From Streptomyces luomodiensis (lineage in GTDB: Bacteria; Actinomycetota; Actinomycetes; Streptomycetales; Streptomycetaceae): DNA of 64,000 nucleotides. Under the pieces are notes generated by a model, which saw only the letters and a list, made by a program, of their open reading frames with translations, did no database searches and was not told the origin of the DNA. Shown here piece by piece: positions 1 through 8,167 of the stretch (within the stretch, counting starts at the first letter, position 1; every line of letters starts with the position of its first letter). A program made the position numbers and the translations under genes. The stretch is from assembly GCF_031679605.1 (NCBI RefSeq), contig NZ_CP117522.1:248001-312000 (forward strand), in the 5' to 3' direction.

Positions 1-1
1 C

Positions 2-172
2 GCCCACGCGCTGACCGGCGCCGGCCTGCCCGCCGAGCTGGCGCACGTCCTCGCCGACGCGGACCTCGGCATGAGCCGCGGCGAGCTGTTCACCGCTTCC
101 GGTGACCTGCGTCGCCTGATCGGCCACCCGACGACGCCCCTGGCCGACGCGATCGCCGAGGCACTGCGCTGA
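2..172 (+). CDS. NmrA-like / SDR-family NAD(P)-binding oxidoreductase, C-terminal fragment
   Basis: Only the last 56 residues are in the window; the gene begins upstream of base 1. The visible part reads ...LADADLGMSRGELF, then SGDLRRLIGHPTTPLADA and a TGA stop. This is the usual C-terminus of small atypical SDR proteins of the NmrA/YtfG type (NAD(P)H-binding, quinone-reductase-like), where the GELF..SGDLRRLIGRPTTPL stretch is well conserved. The Rossmann glycine motif would lie outside the window and cannot be checked. The family usually reduces quinones or senses the NADP(H) ratio; the substrate cannot be told here. Confidence 0.7.
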   Translation, partial: AHALTGAGLPAELAHVLADADLGMSRGELFTASGDLRRLIGHPTTPLADAIAEALR

Positions 173-250
173 CAGGCCGACGAGGCGCCGGTTCGCCTTC
201 CCGATTCACCCCACATCCCTCCCGCTCTCCCAGGGGAAAGGTCCTTCACG

Positions 251-1237
251 ATGTCCACCCGCACCACCGCACGCGCCACATGGCCCCGCCCGCTTCTCAC
301 CCTCACTGCGGCGTCCGCCGCCCTGGCAGCCCTTACGCTCCCCGCCGCCGCCACGCCGGCCCATGACCGCGAGGACAGCGGCCACACGATCACGGTGGGC
401 GGCAGCCAGGCCTTCCCCGAGAGCGTCGCGGCCGACCGCCACTACGTCTACACCGCCAGCATCGCCGACGGCACCGTCTACCGCGGGCGCCCCGGGGCGA
501 AGACGCTCGACCCCTTCCTGCCCGGCGGCCAGGACGGCCGTACCCAGGCCACCGGGGTCAAGACCACCGGCGACCGCCTGCTGGTCGCCGGCGCCTTCAC
601 CGGGCGCTTCTTCGTCTACACCACCACCGGAGGGCTCGTTTCCTCCTACACCGTCCCCGATACGGGCGAGCCGACCCTCCTCAACGACGCGGCCGTCACC
701 CCCGACGGGGACGTCTACATCACCGACTCCCTGCGCGCCGTGGTCTACCGGATACCGGCCGCCGAGGTGAACGCCCCTGCCACCGGCGCCCAGCGGACCC
801 TGGAGGTGGCCTACCACCTGCCGGACTACGTGGCCGGCCAGTCCAACGGCAACGGCATCGTCACCTCCCCCGACGGCAAGTCGCTGATCATCGGCTACTG
901 GTACAGCGGCGCGCTCTACCGGCTCGCCCTCGCCACCGGCGAGATCACCAAGATCGCAGCGCCGGCGCTGCCCAGCGCCGACGGGATAGCACGGCGGGGG
1001 AACACCCTGTACGTCGCCCGTTCCGTGGACAACGAGATCGACACCCTGCGGCTGTCCGGCGACAACACCCGGGCCACCGTCATCTCCGAACGCACCTATC
1101 CCGGAGCCGACACCGTCACCGGCGTCGCCGTGAGCCGGGACCGGCTGCTGGTGACCAACTCCCAGATGGACACCTTCCTCTACGGCGATCCGCAGACCAG
1201 CCCGGTGTTCACCCTCGAAAGTCTGCCGCTGCGCTGA
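251..1237 (+). CDS. Secreted SMP-30/gluconolactonase-like beta-propeller protein
   Basis: A 328-residue protein. The N-terminus has a basic start (STRTTARATWPRP), a hydrophobic alanine/leucine core and a plausible cleavage site near AAATPA around residues 35-38, so export is likely. The mature part has repeated blades such as YVYTASIADGTVYRG, GDVYITDSLRAVVYRI and NTLYVARSVDNEIDTL, typical of six-bladed SMP-30/NHL-type propellers. These often act as lactonases or are simply carbohydrate-associated exported proteins. ATG 251 follows a GGGGAAAGG stretch about 7 nt upstream. It starts 78 bp after the preceding reductase and may be co-transcribed with it. No catalytic metal-site assignment was attempted, so the activity is unproven. 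Confidence 0.7.
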   Translation: MSTRTTARATWPRPLLTLTAASAALAALTLPAAATPAHDREDSGHTITVGGSQAFPESVAADRHYVYTASIADGTVYRGRPGAKTLDPFLPGGQDGRTQATGVKTTGDRLLVAGAFTGRFFVYTTTGGLVSSYTVPDTGEPTLLNDAAVTPDGDVYITDSLRAVVYRIPAAEVNAPATGAQRTLEVAYHLPDYVAGQSNGNGIVTSPDGKSLIIGYWYSGALYRLALATGEITKIAAPALPSADGIARRGNTLYVARSVDNEIDTLRLSGDNTRATVISERTYPGADTVTGVAVSRDRLLVTNSQMDTFLYGDPQTSPVFTLESLPLR

Positions 1238-1359
1238 CCCCACGGTCAGGACCTCTCGAAGCGGATCTATCCCGCAACTGTTTCCCGGACAGGACTGGCT
1301 AATCCCGGAATCACAGCGGCGGTTTGCGGTCCAGAGTCGTCGACGCACGGTCATGTTCG

Positions 1360-1424
1360 CTTGATCAAGGGGCTGAATTCCAGCCAGTTGACTGTTGCGT
1401 AGTGATGCCTGCCGGAGAAGGCGG
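1360..1424 (+). repeat. Imperfect direct repeat in PKS leader, copy 1
   Basis: This lies in the 387-bp gene-free stretch 1238-1624 ahead of the first PKS gene. It begins CTTGAT, continues CTGAATTCCAGCCAGTTGAC and ends with CCGGAGAAGGCGG. Copy 2 at 1557-1621 follows the same order with substitutions. The rest of the gene-free stretch shows no convincing coding region. Confidence 0.6.
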
Positions 1425-1556
1425 TCCGTGCGGTCTACATCTGCCGAGCCGCGGGCCCACGATGCAGGTCACATCCCTGATGTGGGTATCTGTGCGGACG
1501 GCGGACGCAAGGTCGCTCTTTACGCTGCACAAGCGCCGACAGTAAGATCCGGTTGG

Positions 1557-1621
1557 CTTGATGGGGGCGCTGGATTCCAGCCATTTGACCGTTGAGGTCT
1601 GATGACTATCGGAGGTAGCGG
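1557..1621 (+). repeat. Imperfect direct repeat in PKS leader, copy 2, carrying the PKS1 ribosome binding site
   Basis: It begins CTTGAT and shares CTGGATTCCAGCCATTTGAC, a GTTG..TGATG block and a final CGGAG-GTAGCGG with copy 1, 197 bp upstream. In copy 2 the terminal ATCGGAGGTAGC supplies the ribosome binding site for the PKS gene starting GTG at 1625. Copy 1 is followed by no coding sequence, so it looks like a duplicated or relic translation-initiation region. Confidence 0.6.
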
Positions 1622-1624
1622 CTA

Positions 1625-4600
1625 GTGGGGTCTGAATCTGCTGAGTCGCTGCGGGGGTGGCTCATTTCACGGGTGGCCGAGCTGAGCGGCGTGGACCCGG
1701 AAGTCATCGACGGCCATGAGGTGTTCACCCGCTACGGGCTCGACTCACGCGGCCTCACCAGCCTCGCTGAGGAGCTCAGCGGGCTGCTCGGCCGGGCCGT
1801 ACCGCCGCCCCTGGTCTGGCGGTATCCCAGCCCGTTCGCGCTCGCCGACCACCTCGCCGGTGCCGCCGAGCCGGCGGTGGAACCGGCCGCGGAACCGCTC
1901 CTGGCGTGGGAGGGGGGCGGGCAAGAGCCGGTCGCCGTCATCGGACTGGCCTGCCGTTTCCCCAAGGCGCCGTCGGCCGAGGCGTTCTGGCGGCTGCTCA
2001 GTGGCGAGGCGGACGCGGTCGGTGACCTGCCGGACGGCCGGTGGAGTGGTCGGGCCCGGGGCGGGTTCCTGGACCAGGTGGACCTGTTCGACCCGGAGTT
2101 CTTCGACATCTCCCCACGGGAGGCCGTCCACATGGATCCGCAGCAGCGGCTCGCCCTGGAACTGGCGTGGGAGGCGCTGGAGGACGCCGGGATCGCGCCC
2201 GGCAGCCTCGCGGGCAGCCGCACCGGGGTGTTCGCCGGGGCGATGTGGAGTGAGTACGGTGCCGGCATCTGCGCCGATCCGGAGCTGATCACCCAGCACA
2301 CGCTGGCCGGCGGCGACCCGAGCGTGATACCTGCCCGCATCTCCTACGCTCTGGGTCTGCGCGGCCCCAGCCTCCAGGTGAACACCGCCTGTTCGTCGTC
2401 CCTGGTCGCCGTCCACCTCGCGGCACGCAGCCTCCGGGACGGCGAATGCGACCTGGCGCTGGCCTGCGGGGTGAGCCTGATGCTGGCCGGGGACACGATG
2501 ACCGCGCTGACCCGGCTCGGCGCGCTGGCGCCGGACGGCCGGACGAAGGCTTTCGACGCCCGCGCAGACGGCTACGGCCGGGGCGAGGGCGCTGGGACGG
2601 TCGTACTGAAGCCCCTCAGCCGTGCCCTGGCCGACGGTGATCCGGTGCACTGCGTGATCCGGGGCAGCGCGGTGAACAACGACGGGGCCACCAACGGGCT
2701 GACCGCGCCGAGCCCGCAGGCGCAGGAGGCGGTGCTGCGCGAGGCCTGCGCCCGCGCGGGCGTGGCGCCCGCCGACATCCAGTACGTGGAAGCGCACGGC
2801 ACGGGTACCGCGCTGGGCGACCCCATCGAGGCGGGCGCGCTGAGCGCGGTGCTGTGCGACGGCCGCCCGGCTGACCGGCCGCTGGTGATCGGCTCGGTTA
2901 AGAGCAGCATCGGCCACCTGGAGCCGGCGGCGGGGATCGCGGGGCTGATCAAGGTCATCATGGCGATGCGTCACCGCGCGCTCCCGCCGAGCGCTCAGTT
3001 CGACGAACCCAATCCACACATTCCGTTCGAGGACTGGGGGCTGCGCGTGCCCCGCCGGCTGGAGGCGTGGAGTCCCGACAGCGAGGGCCGCCTGCTCGCC
3101 GGGGTCAGCGCGTTCGGCTTCGGCGGGACGAACTGCCATGTCGTCCTCGAGGGCAGCGGCGAGGACCCCATGCACCTGGCGCGGCTGTCCGCCGAGTCGG
3201 CGGAGGCCCTGCGGGACGCGGCCCGCCGGCTGGCGTCCGCCGCCGATCCGTGGTCCGCCGCCCGCGCCTTGGCTGCCGATCCGGCATCGGGGCCGCACCG
3301 TCTCGCGCTGTCCTTCCGCGACCGAAGCGACCTCACCCGCGGGGTGGACAGTTTCCTCGCCGGCCGGGAAGCTCCCGGTGTCGCAGCCGGCCAGTGCGAC
3401 GGGGACCGGCCGCGGATCGCGTTCCTCTTCGGTGGCCAGGGGTCCCAGTGGGCCGGTATGGGGGCGCGGCTGATGCGTCAGGAACCGGCGTTCCGGGCGG
3501 CGTTCACCCGCTGCGAGGCAGCGATGAGCCCGTACCTGGACTGGTCACCGAGCCGGCTGCTGACGTCGCAAGACACCCAGTGGACGACGTCGACCGAGCT
3601 CGCCCAGCCCGCGATCTTCGCCGTGCAGGTCGCTCTGGCCGAACTGTGGCGTCACTGGGGCGTCGAGCCGGACGCCGTCGCCGGGATGAGCATGGGAGAG
3701 GTCGCCGCCGCGCATGTGGCCGGCGCTCTCGGCCTTCAGGAGGCGGCCATGGTCATGTGCCATCGCAGCCGGCTCGCCCACCAGCTCACCGGCCGGGGCG
3801 GTATGGCAGTGGTCGAGCTGCCGGAGGCGGAGACGGGCGAACTGGTGCGGGAGCACGAGGGCCGGCTGTGGACGGCCGGCACGGCGGGGCCTTCCTCCAC
3901 CGTGGTCTCCGGCGACCGGGACGTCCTGCGCGGCGTCCTTGACCGGCTCACCTCGCGCGGGGTCCGCTGCGGGCTGATCAACGTCAGCTATGCCTCGCAC
4001 AGCCCGTACGTCGAGGAGATACTGCCCGATCTGCGCCAGGCCCTGGCCGGACTGCGCCCCGGGCCCTGCCACACGCCGTTCTACTCCTCCGTCACCGGGG
4101 GGCGGATGGACGGCGCCGCGCTGGACGCCGAGCACTGGGTGCGGACCGAACGCGAACCGTGGCGGTTCACCGACGCTGTCCGCAGCCTGCTCGCCGACGG
4201 CTACCGCGTTTTCGTCGACGCCGACCCCCACCCGATCCTCACCGACGCGGTTCAGCAGCACGGCGCCCGAGCCCTGCCGTCACTGCGCCGGGACGACCGC
4301 GGACGTTCCACGCTGATCGACTCCCTGGGGGCCCTGCATGCTCTCGGCGCGCCCTGGCGCCCCCGTGCCGCGGGGTGCGAACTTCTCGTCGTCTCGGGAC
4401 GGACCCGTCAGGCGCTGCTCGCCTCGGCCGCGGCGATGGCCGGCCACCTCGATGCCCGCCCGGACGACGAACTCCACGACATCTGCCACACCGCGGGAGC
4501 ACGGCGCACCCATCACGAGTACCGGCTCGCGGTCACCGCCACCACCACCCAGGAGGCGGCCGGGGCGCTGCGCGCCGCGGCCGCCGCCGCCGGCGCCGGT

Positions 4601-7600
4601 GGGGCGGAGGAGCCCCGCAAAGCCGACCCGGCCGGCGGTGTGGTGTTCGTCTTCCCCGGCCAGGGCTCGGAGTGGGCCGGGGTGGGCCGGACCCTGCTGC
4701 GGGACGAGCCCGTCTTCCGGGCAGCCGTCGAGGAGTGCGATCAAGCGCTGCGCCCGCTGACCGGCTGGTCGCTGACCGGGGAACTGAACGCGCCCGTGGA
4801 GGCGAGCCGTCTGGGGCGGACCGCGGTGGCGCAACCCGTGCTGTTCGCGGTCGAGGTCGCCCTGGCCAGGCTGTGGCAGTCCTGGGGCATCACTCCCGCC
4901 GCCGTGATCGGCCACAGCGTGGGAGAGATCGCGGCAGCCCATCTCGCGGGCGTGCTGCCCCTCCCCGAAGCGGCGCGCATCGTCCACCACCGGGCCCGGC
5001 TCATGGAGGGCGCGTCCGGCACGGGCCGGATGGCCGCCGTGGACCGGCCGGCCGGACAGATGCGGCCGCTGCTGGCCGGTTACGCGGGCCGGCTCGACAT
5101 CGCGGCGGTCAACGACCCCGGCTCGGTCGTGCTCTCCGGCCAGGCCGATGCCCTGGCCGATGCCCTTGAGCGGCTGCGCAGCGAGGGCGCCCACTGCCGC
5201 GAGCTGCGGGTGAACCACGCCTTCCACAGCCACCAGATGGAGGCGGCGGCCGACGAGCTGGAACGCACGCTCGATCCCGTGAACGCACATCCGGCCGCCC
5301 TGCCCTTCTACAGCACCGTCACCGGCGCCCTGGTCACCGGCGAGGACCTGGACGCCGGGCACTGGGCCCGCAACATCAGGCGTCCGGTGCGGTTCGCCGA
5401 CGCGGTGGACGCGGCGATATCCGGCGGGAGCCGGATCTTCCTCGAAGTGGGGGGCCACCCGGTCCTGATGGAGAACGTGCACAACTGCCTCGCGGCGCGT
5501 GAGGTGCGCGGTGCGTCCGTGGGGAGCCTCAGGCGCGGCGAGGCGGAGCGCGCCGCGCTGCTCCGGGCCGCCGGAGCCCTGCACACACGAGGCGCTCCGA
5601 TCGACTTCGAGGGGCTGCTCGGGCCGGGCCGGGCCGTGCCGCTGCCTCCCTACCCGTGGCAGCGCGAGCGGTACTGGCTCACCGCGTCCTCGGCCGGTTC
5701 CGGGCATCCGCTGCTGGGTGAGGGGCTGTCCTCCTCCGTGACGCCGGGCACCCATTTCTGGCAGCGCGAGCTGAACCCGGTACGGCTGCCTGCCATCGCA
5801 CATCTGCGCCTGCGCGGCAAGACCGTGGCGCCCGGTGCCGTGTTCGTCGAGATGGCCCTGGCCGCCGCGGCGGAGGCGTACCGGACCGAGGACGTCGAGC
5901 TCGCCGACATCGTCTTCGAGCAGGCGCTGTTCGTCGACGAGGCCGACGCGCCGACCGTACAGACCGTCCTGGGCGAGGGCATCGTGCAGATCTCGGGCCG
6001 CACCCAGGAGGGGTGGGTACGGCATGCGAGGGCCGTTGTGCGTACCGGCTCAGGGCCAGCGGCGGACGAGCCACAGGCGCCGCCGGGTCCGCAGTGCCTG
6101 CGGCAGGAGCGCGACGGCGCGGAGCACTACCGCCGGCTGGCCGCGGCCGGTCAGGAGATGGGTGCGGGCCTCAAGAACGTCAGGCGTCTGCGGCTCGGGC
6201 CGGGTGAGGTGCTGGCGGATGTGCGGCTCCCCGAAGAGGAACAGCGCCGCGCCGACCATTTCCACCTCCATCCCGCCCTGCTCGACGCCTGCCTCCAGGT
6301 GGCGGTCGTGCTGCGTGCGGAGACCTCGGGCGGTGCGCATCTGGTCACCGGGATCGGCCGGCTGCGGGTGGTGCGTCCGCCACTGGGTGCGGTGCGCGTG
6401 CACGGCCGGGTGTGCGGCGACGGCGTGGAGGTGTCCCTGCTGGATGAGCACGACCGGATCCTGGTGCGGGTCGAGGGTGTGCGGACCCGGCCGCTGCCCG
6501 GCGGACCCGACCGGCTGGACGAGTGCCTGTTCACGCTTGCGTGGCAGCGGCAGGATGCGCACTCGCGGCCGCTGGAGGGTGCGGGGGCGCCGGCGGCCGG
6601 CGGGCCGTGGCTGGTACTGGCCGAGGAGGACGACGGCATCGGGGCAGCGCTTGCCGGGGAACTGCGCGCCCAGGGCGCGCGGTGCACCCTGGTCACGCCC
6701 CGGCAGGCCGGGCGGGACGACCCTGGCGCCCTGCGGTCGGTGCTCGAGGACACCGTCCCTGCCGGGGTGGTCCACATCTGGAACAGCGGCACCTCCGGCG
6801 CGTTGGCGCTCGTGGACGCCGTGGTGGGACTGGGATGGCGGGACACACCGCAGATCTGGTGGGTGACCAGGGCGGCGCAGGCGGCCGGCGAGGGGCGGCA
6901 CCCGGTGCGGGTGGATCAGGCTCCGCTGTGGGGAGTGGGCCGTGCCGCGGCCCTGAGCCACCCGGACCTGGGGTGCGCCAGGATCGATCTCGCGGCCGAT
7001 CCCGGCGCCGGTGAGGCGGCCGCCCTCGCGGCCGAACTGCTGCACGAGGACCGGGAGACCGATATCGCCCTGCGTCCCGAGGGCCGTTACGTGGCCCGCT
7101 TGGTACCGGCGGGCCGTCTGGCCGACCGGGAGGTCGTGCTGCCGGGTACGGGAACCTACCTCGTGGTCACCGACGACGCCGAGCTGGCCGAGGCGCTGAC
7201 CGGGTGGCTGACCGAGCATGGCGCCAGGGACGTCGCGGTATCCGCGCCGGCGGGCGACGACGAGGTGGCCGCTCTGGTCGCGGACTGCGCTACCGCCCGC
7301 ATGCCGCTGCGCGGCGTCATCTGTGCCGATGCGCGCAGCGCATGGCAGCTCCACCAGCACACCCTGGGGTGTGAGCTGGAGCTGTTCGTGCTGTACTCCT
7401 CGACTGCCGCACTGCTCGGCCATGGTGGTGACGCGCCGGGGGACGCGCTCCTGGACGCCGTCGCACACCACCGCCGGGCCCTGGGTCTGCCCGGCGTGAG
7501 CGTGAACTGGGCCCCGGCGGGGGCGGACGGCATAGGGATCGGGCAGGTGACCCGGGCCGAGGGCTCGCGCGCGCTGAGCCGCGCCCTGGGTTCGGGCCTG

Positions 7601-8167
7601 GGCCAGCTGGCGGTGATGCGGCTGAACCTCAGGCACTGGTTCGAGTCCTGTCCCAGCGCTACGGGGACGCCTGTGCTGGAGGGGCTGGAGCACTCCGGTG
7701 ACGAGAGCGGATCGTTCAGCGAGCGCCTCGCCGCGGCCGGCGCCGGGCAGCGGCCTGCGCTCCTCGAGGAACATCTGGTGGAGCAGCTGGCCCTGACGCT
7801 CGGTCAGGATGCCGCCCGGCTGGACCGCTCGGTGCCGTTCCGCTCCATGGGACTGGAGTCGCTGATGGCGGTGGAACTGCGCAACCGGCTGGAATCGACG
7901 CTTGGTGTGCGGCTGCCTGTGGCGCTGCTGTTCACCTGCTCCACGGTGGCCGCGCTGAGGGACCACGTGTGGGATGCCCTTGGCCTCGCCACTTCCCCAG
8001 CGCGGACCGATGGCGTGGCGGAGCGGGTGTCAGCGGCGGACAGGGACGTGGCAGGTCCCGACTGGTCCGGTTTGGAAGAGGAAATCGACCGCATGTCCGA
8101 CGCAGAGGCCGAACGGCTCCTGCTGGAGAGTATCCGGCTCGCCGATGAGGAGTCGCCCCATGAGTGA
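1625..8167 (+). CDS. Type I polyketide synthase 1: ACP-KS-AT-AT-DH(inactive)-KR(inactive)-ACP
   Basis: A 2180-residue PKS, likely the initiating subunit. An N-terminal carrier domain has attachment Ser41 in GLDSRGL. The KS starts near residue 101 with Cys256 (TACSS), His391 (HGTGT) and His431 (IGHLE), so it is competent. Two complete acyltransferases follow. AT1 has nucleophile Ser689 in GMSMGE, with Met in place of the usual His, and YASH at 789-792, a methylmalonyl-type signature. AT2 has GHSVGE (Ser1098) and HAFH at 1198-1201, the malonyl signature. The DH-like region (from about 1360) has Leu1394 where the catalytic His belongs, although Asp1554 is kept. The KR-like region (from about 1840) lacks the glycine-rich NADPH motif and has a deletion removing the catalytic Tyr and Asn. 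The terminal ACP has Ser2079 (GLESL), followed by a short docking tail. The predicted output is an unreduced beta-keto unit; AT1 may load the N-terminal ACP. Start GTG 1625. Confidence 0.93.
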   Translation: MGSESAESLRGWLISRVAELSGVDPEVIDGHEVFTRYGLDSRGLTSLAEELSGLLGRAVPPPLVWRYPSPFALADHLAGAAEPAVEPAAEPLLAWEGGGQEPVAVIGLACRFPKAPSAEAFWRLLSGEADAVGDLPDGRWSGRARGGFLDQVDLFDPEFFDISPREAVHMDPQQRLALELAWEALEDAGIAPGSLAGSRTGVFAGAMWSEYGAGICADPELITQHTLAGGDPSVIPARISYALGLRGPSLQVNTACSSSLVAVHLAARSLRDGECDLALACGVSLMLAGDTMTALTRLGALAPDGRTKAFDARADGYGRGEGAGTVVLKPLSRALADGDPVHCVIRGSAVNNDGATNGLTAPSPQAQEAVLREACARAGVAPADIQYVEAHGTGTALGDPIEAGALSAVLCDGRPADRPLVIGSVKSSIGHLEPAAGIAGLIKVIMAMRHRALPPSAQFDEPNPHIPFEDWGLRVPRRLEAWSPDSEGRLLAGVSAFGFGGTNCHVVLEGSGEDPMHLARLSAESAEALRDAARRLASAADPWSAARALAADPASGPHRLALSFRDRSDLTRGVDSFLAGREAPGVAAGQCDGDRPRIAFLFGGQGSQWAGMGARLMRQEPAFRAAFTRCEAAMSPYLDWSPSRLLTSQDTQWTTSTELAQPAIFAVQVALAELWRHWGVEPDAVAGMSMGEVAAAHVAGALGLQEAAMVMCHRSRLAHQLTGRGGMAVVELPEAETGELVREHEGRLWTAGTAGPSSTVVSGDRDVLRGVLDRLTSRGVRCGLINVSYASHSPYVEEILPDLRQALAGLRPGPCHTPFYSSVTGGRMDGAALDAEHWVRTEREPWRFTDAVRSLLADGYRVFVDADPHPILTDAVQQHGARALPSLRRDDRGRSTLIDSLGALHALGAPWRPRAAGCELLVVSGRTRQALLASAAAMAGHLDARPDDELHDICHTAGARRTHHEYRLAVTATTTQEAAGALRAAAAAAGAGGAEEPRKADPAGGVVFVFPGQGSEWAGVGRTLLRDEPVFRAAVEECDQALRPLTGWSLTGELNAPVEASRLGRTAVAQPVLFAVEVALARLWQSWGITPAAVIGHSVGEIAAAHLAGVLPLPEAARIVHHRARLMEGASGTGRMAAVDRPAGQMRPLLAGYAGRLDIAAVNDPGSVVLSGQADALADALERLRSEGAHCRELRVNHAFHSHQMEAAADELERTLDPVNAHPAALPFYSTVTGALVTGEDLDAGHWARNIRRPVRFADAVDAAISGGSRIFLEVGGHPVLMENVHNCLAAREVRGASVGSLRRGEAERAALLRAAGALHTRGAPIDFEGLLGPGRAVPLPPYPWQRERYWLTASSAGSGHPLLGEGLSSSVTPGTHFWQRELNPVRLPAIAHLRLRGKTVAPGAVFVEMALAAAAEAYRTEDVELADIVFEQALFVDEADAPTVQTVLGEGIVQISGRTQEGWVRHARAVVRTGSGPAADEPQAPPGPQCLRQERDGAEHYRRLAAAGQEMGAGLKNVRRLRLGPGEVLADVRLPEEEQRRADHFHLHPALLDACLQVAVVLRAETSGGAHLVTGIGRLRVVRPPLGAVRVHGRVCGDGVEVSLLDEHDRILVRVEGVRTRPLPGGPDRLDECLFTLAWQRQDAHSRPLEGAGAPAAGGPWLVLAEEDDGIGAALAGELRAQGARCTLVTPRQAGRDDPGALRSVLEDTVPAGVVHIWNSGTSGALALVDAVVGLGWRDTPQIWWVTRAAQAAGEGRHPVRVDQAPLWGVGRAAALSHPDLGCARIDLAADPGAGEAAALAAELLHEDRETDIALRPEGRYVARLVPAGRLADREVVLPGTGTYLVVTDDAELAEALTGWLTEHGARDVAVSAPAGDDEVAALVADCATARMPLRGVICADARSAWQLHQHTLGCELELFVLYSSTAALLGHGGDAPGDALLDAVAHHRRALGLPGVSVNWAPAGADGIGIGQVTRAEGSRALSRALGSGLGQLAVMRLNLRHWFESCPSATGTPVLEGLEHSGDESGSFSERLAAAGAGQRPALLEEHLVEQLALTLGQDAARLDRSVPFRSMGLESLMAVELRNRLESTLGVRLPVALLFTCSTVAALRDHVWDALGLATSPARTDGVAERVSAADRDVAGPDWSGLEEEIDRMSDAEAERLLLESIRLADEESPHE

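Noticed and set aside
5700..7650. Reading the PKS1 DH and KR as active reductive domains
   Set aside because: The DH catalytic His, the KR glycine-rich NADPH motif and the KR Tyr/Asn are absent.
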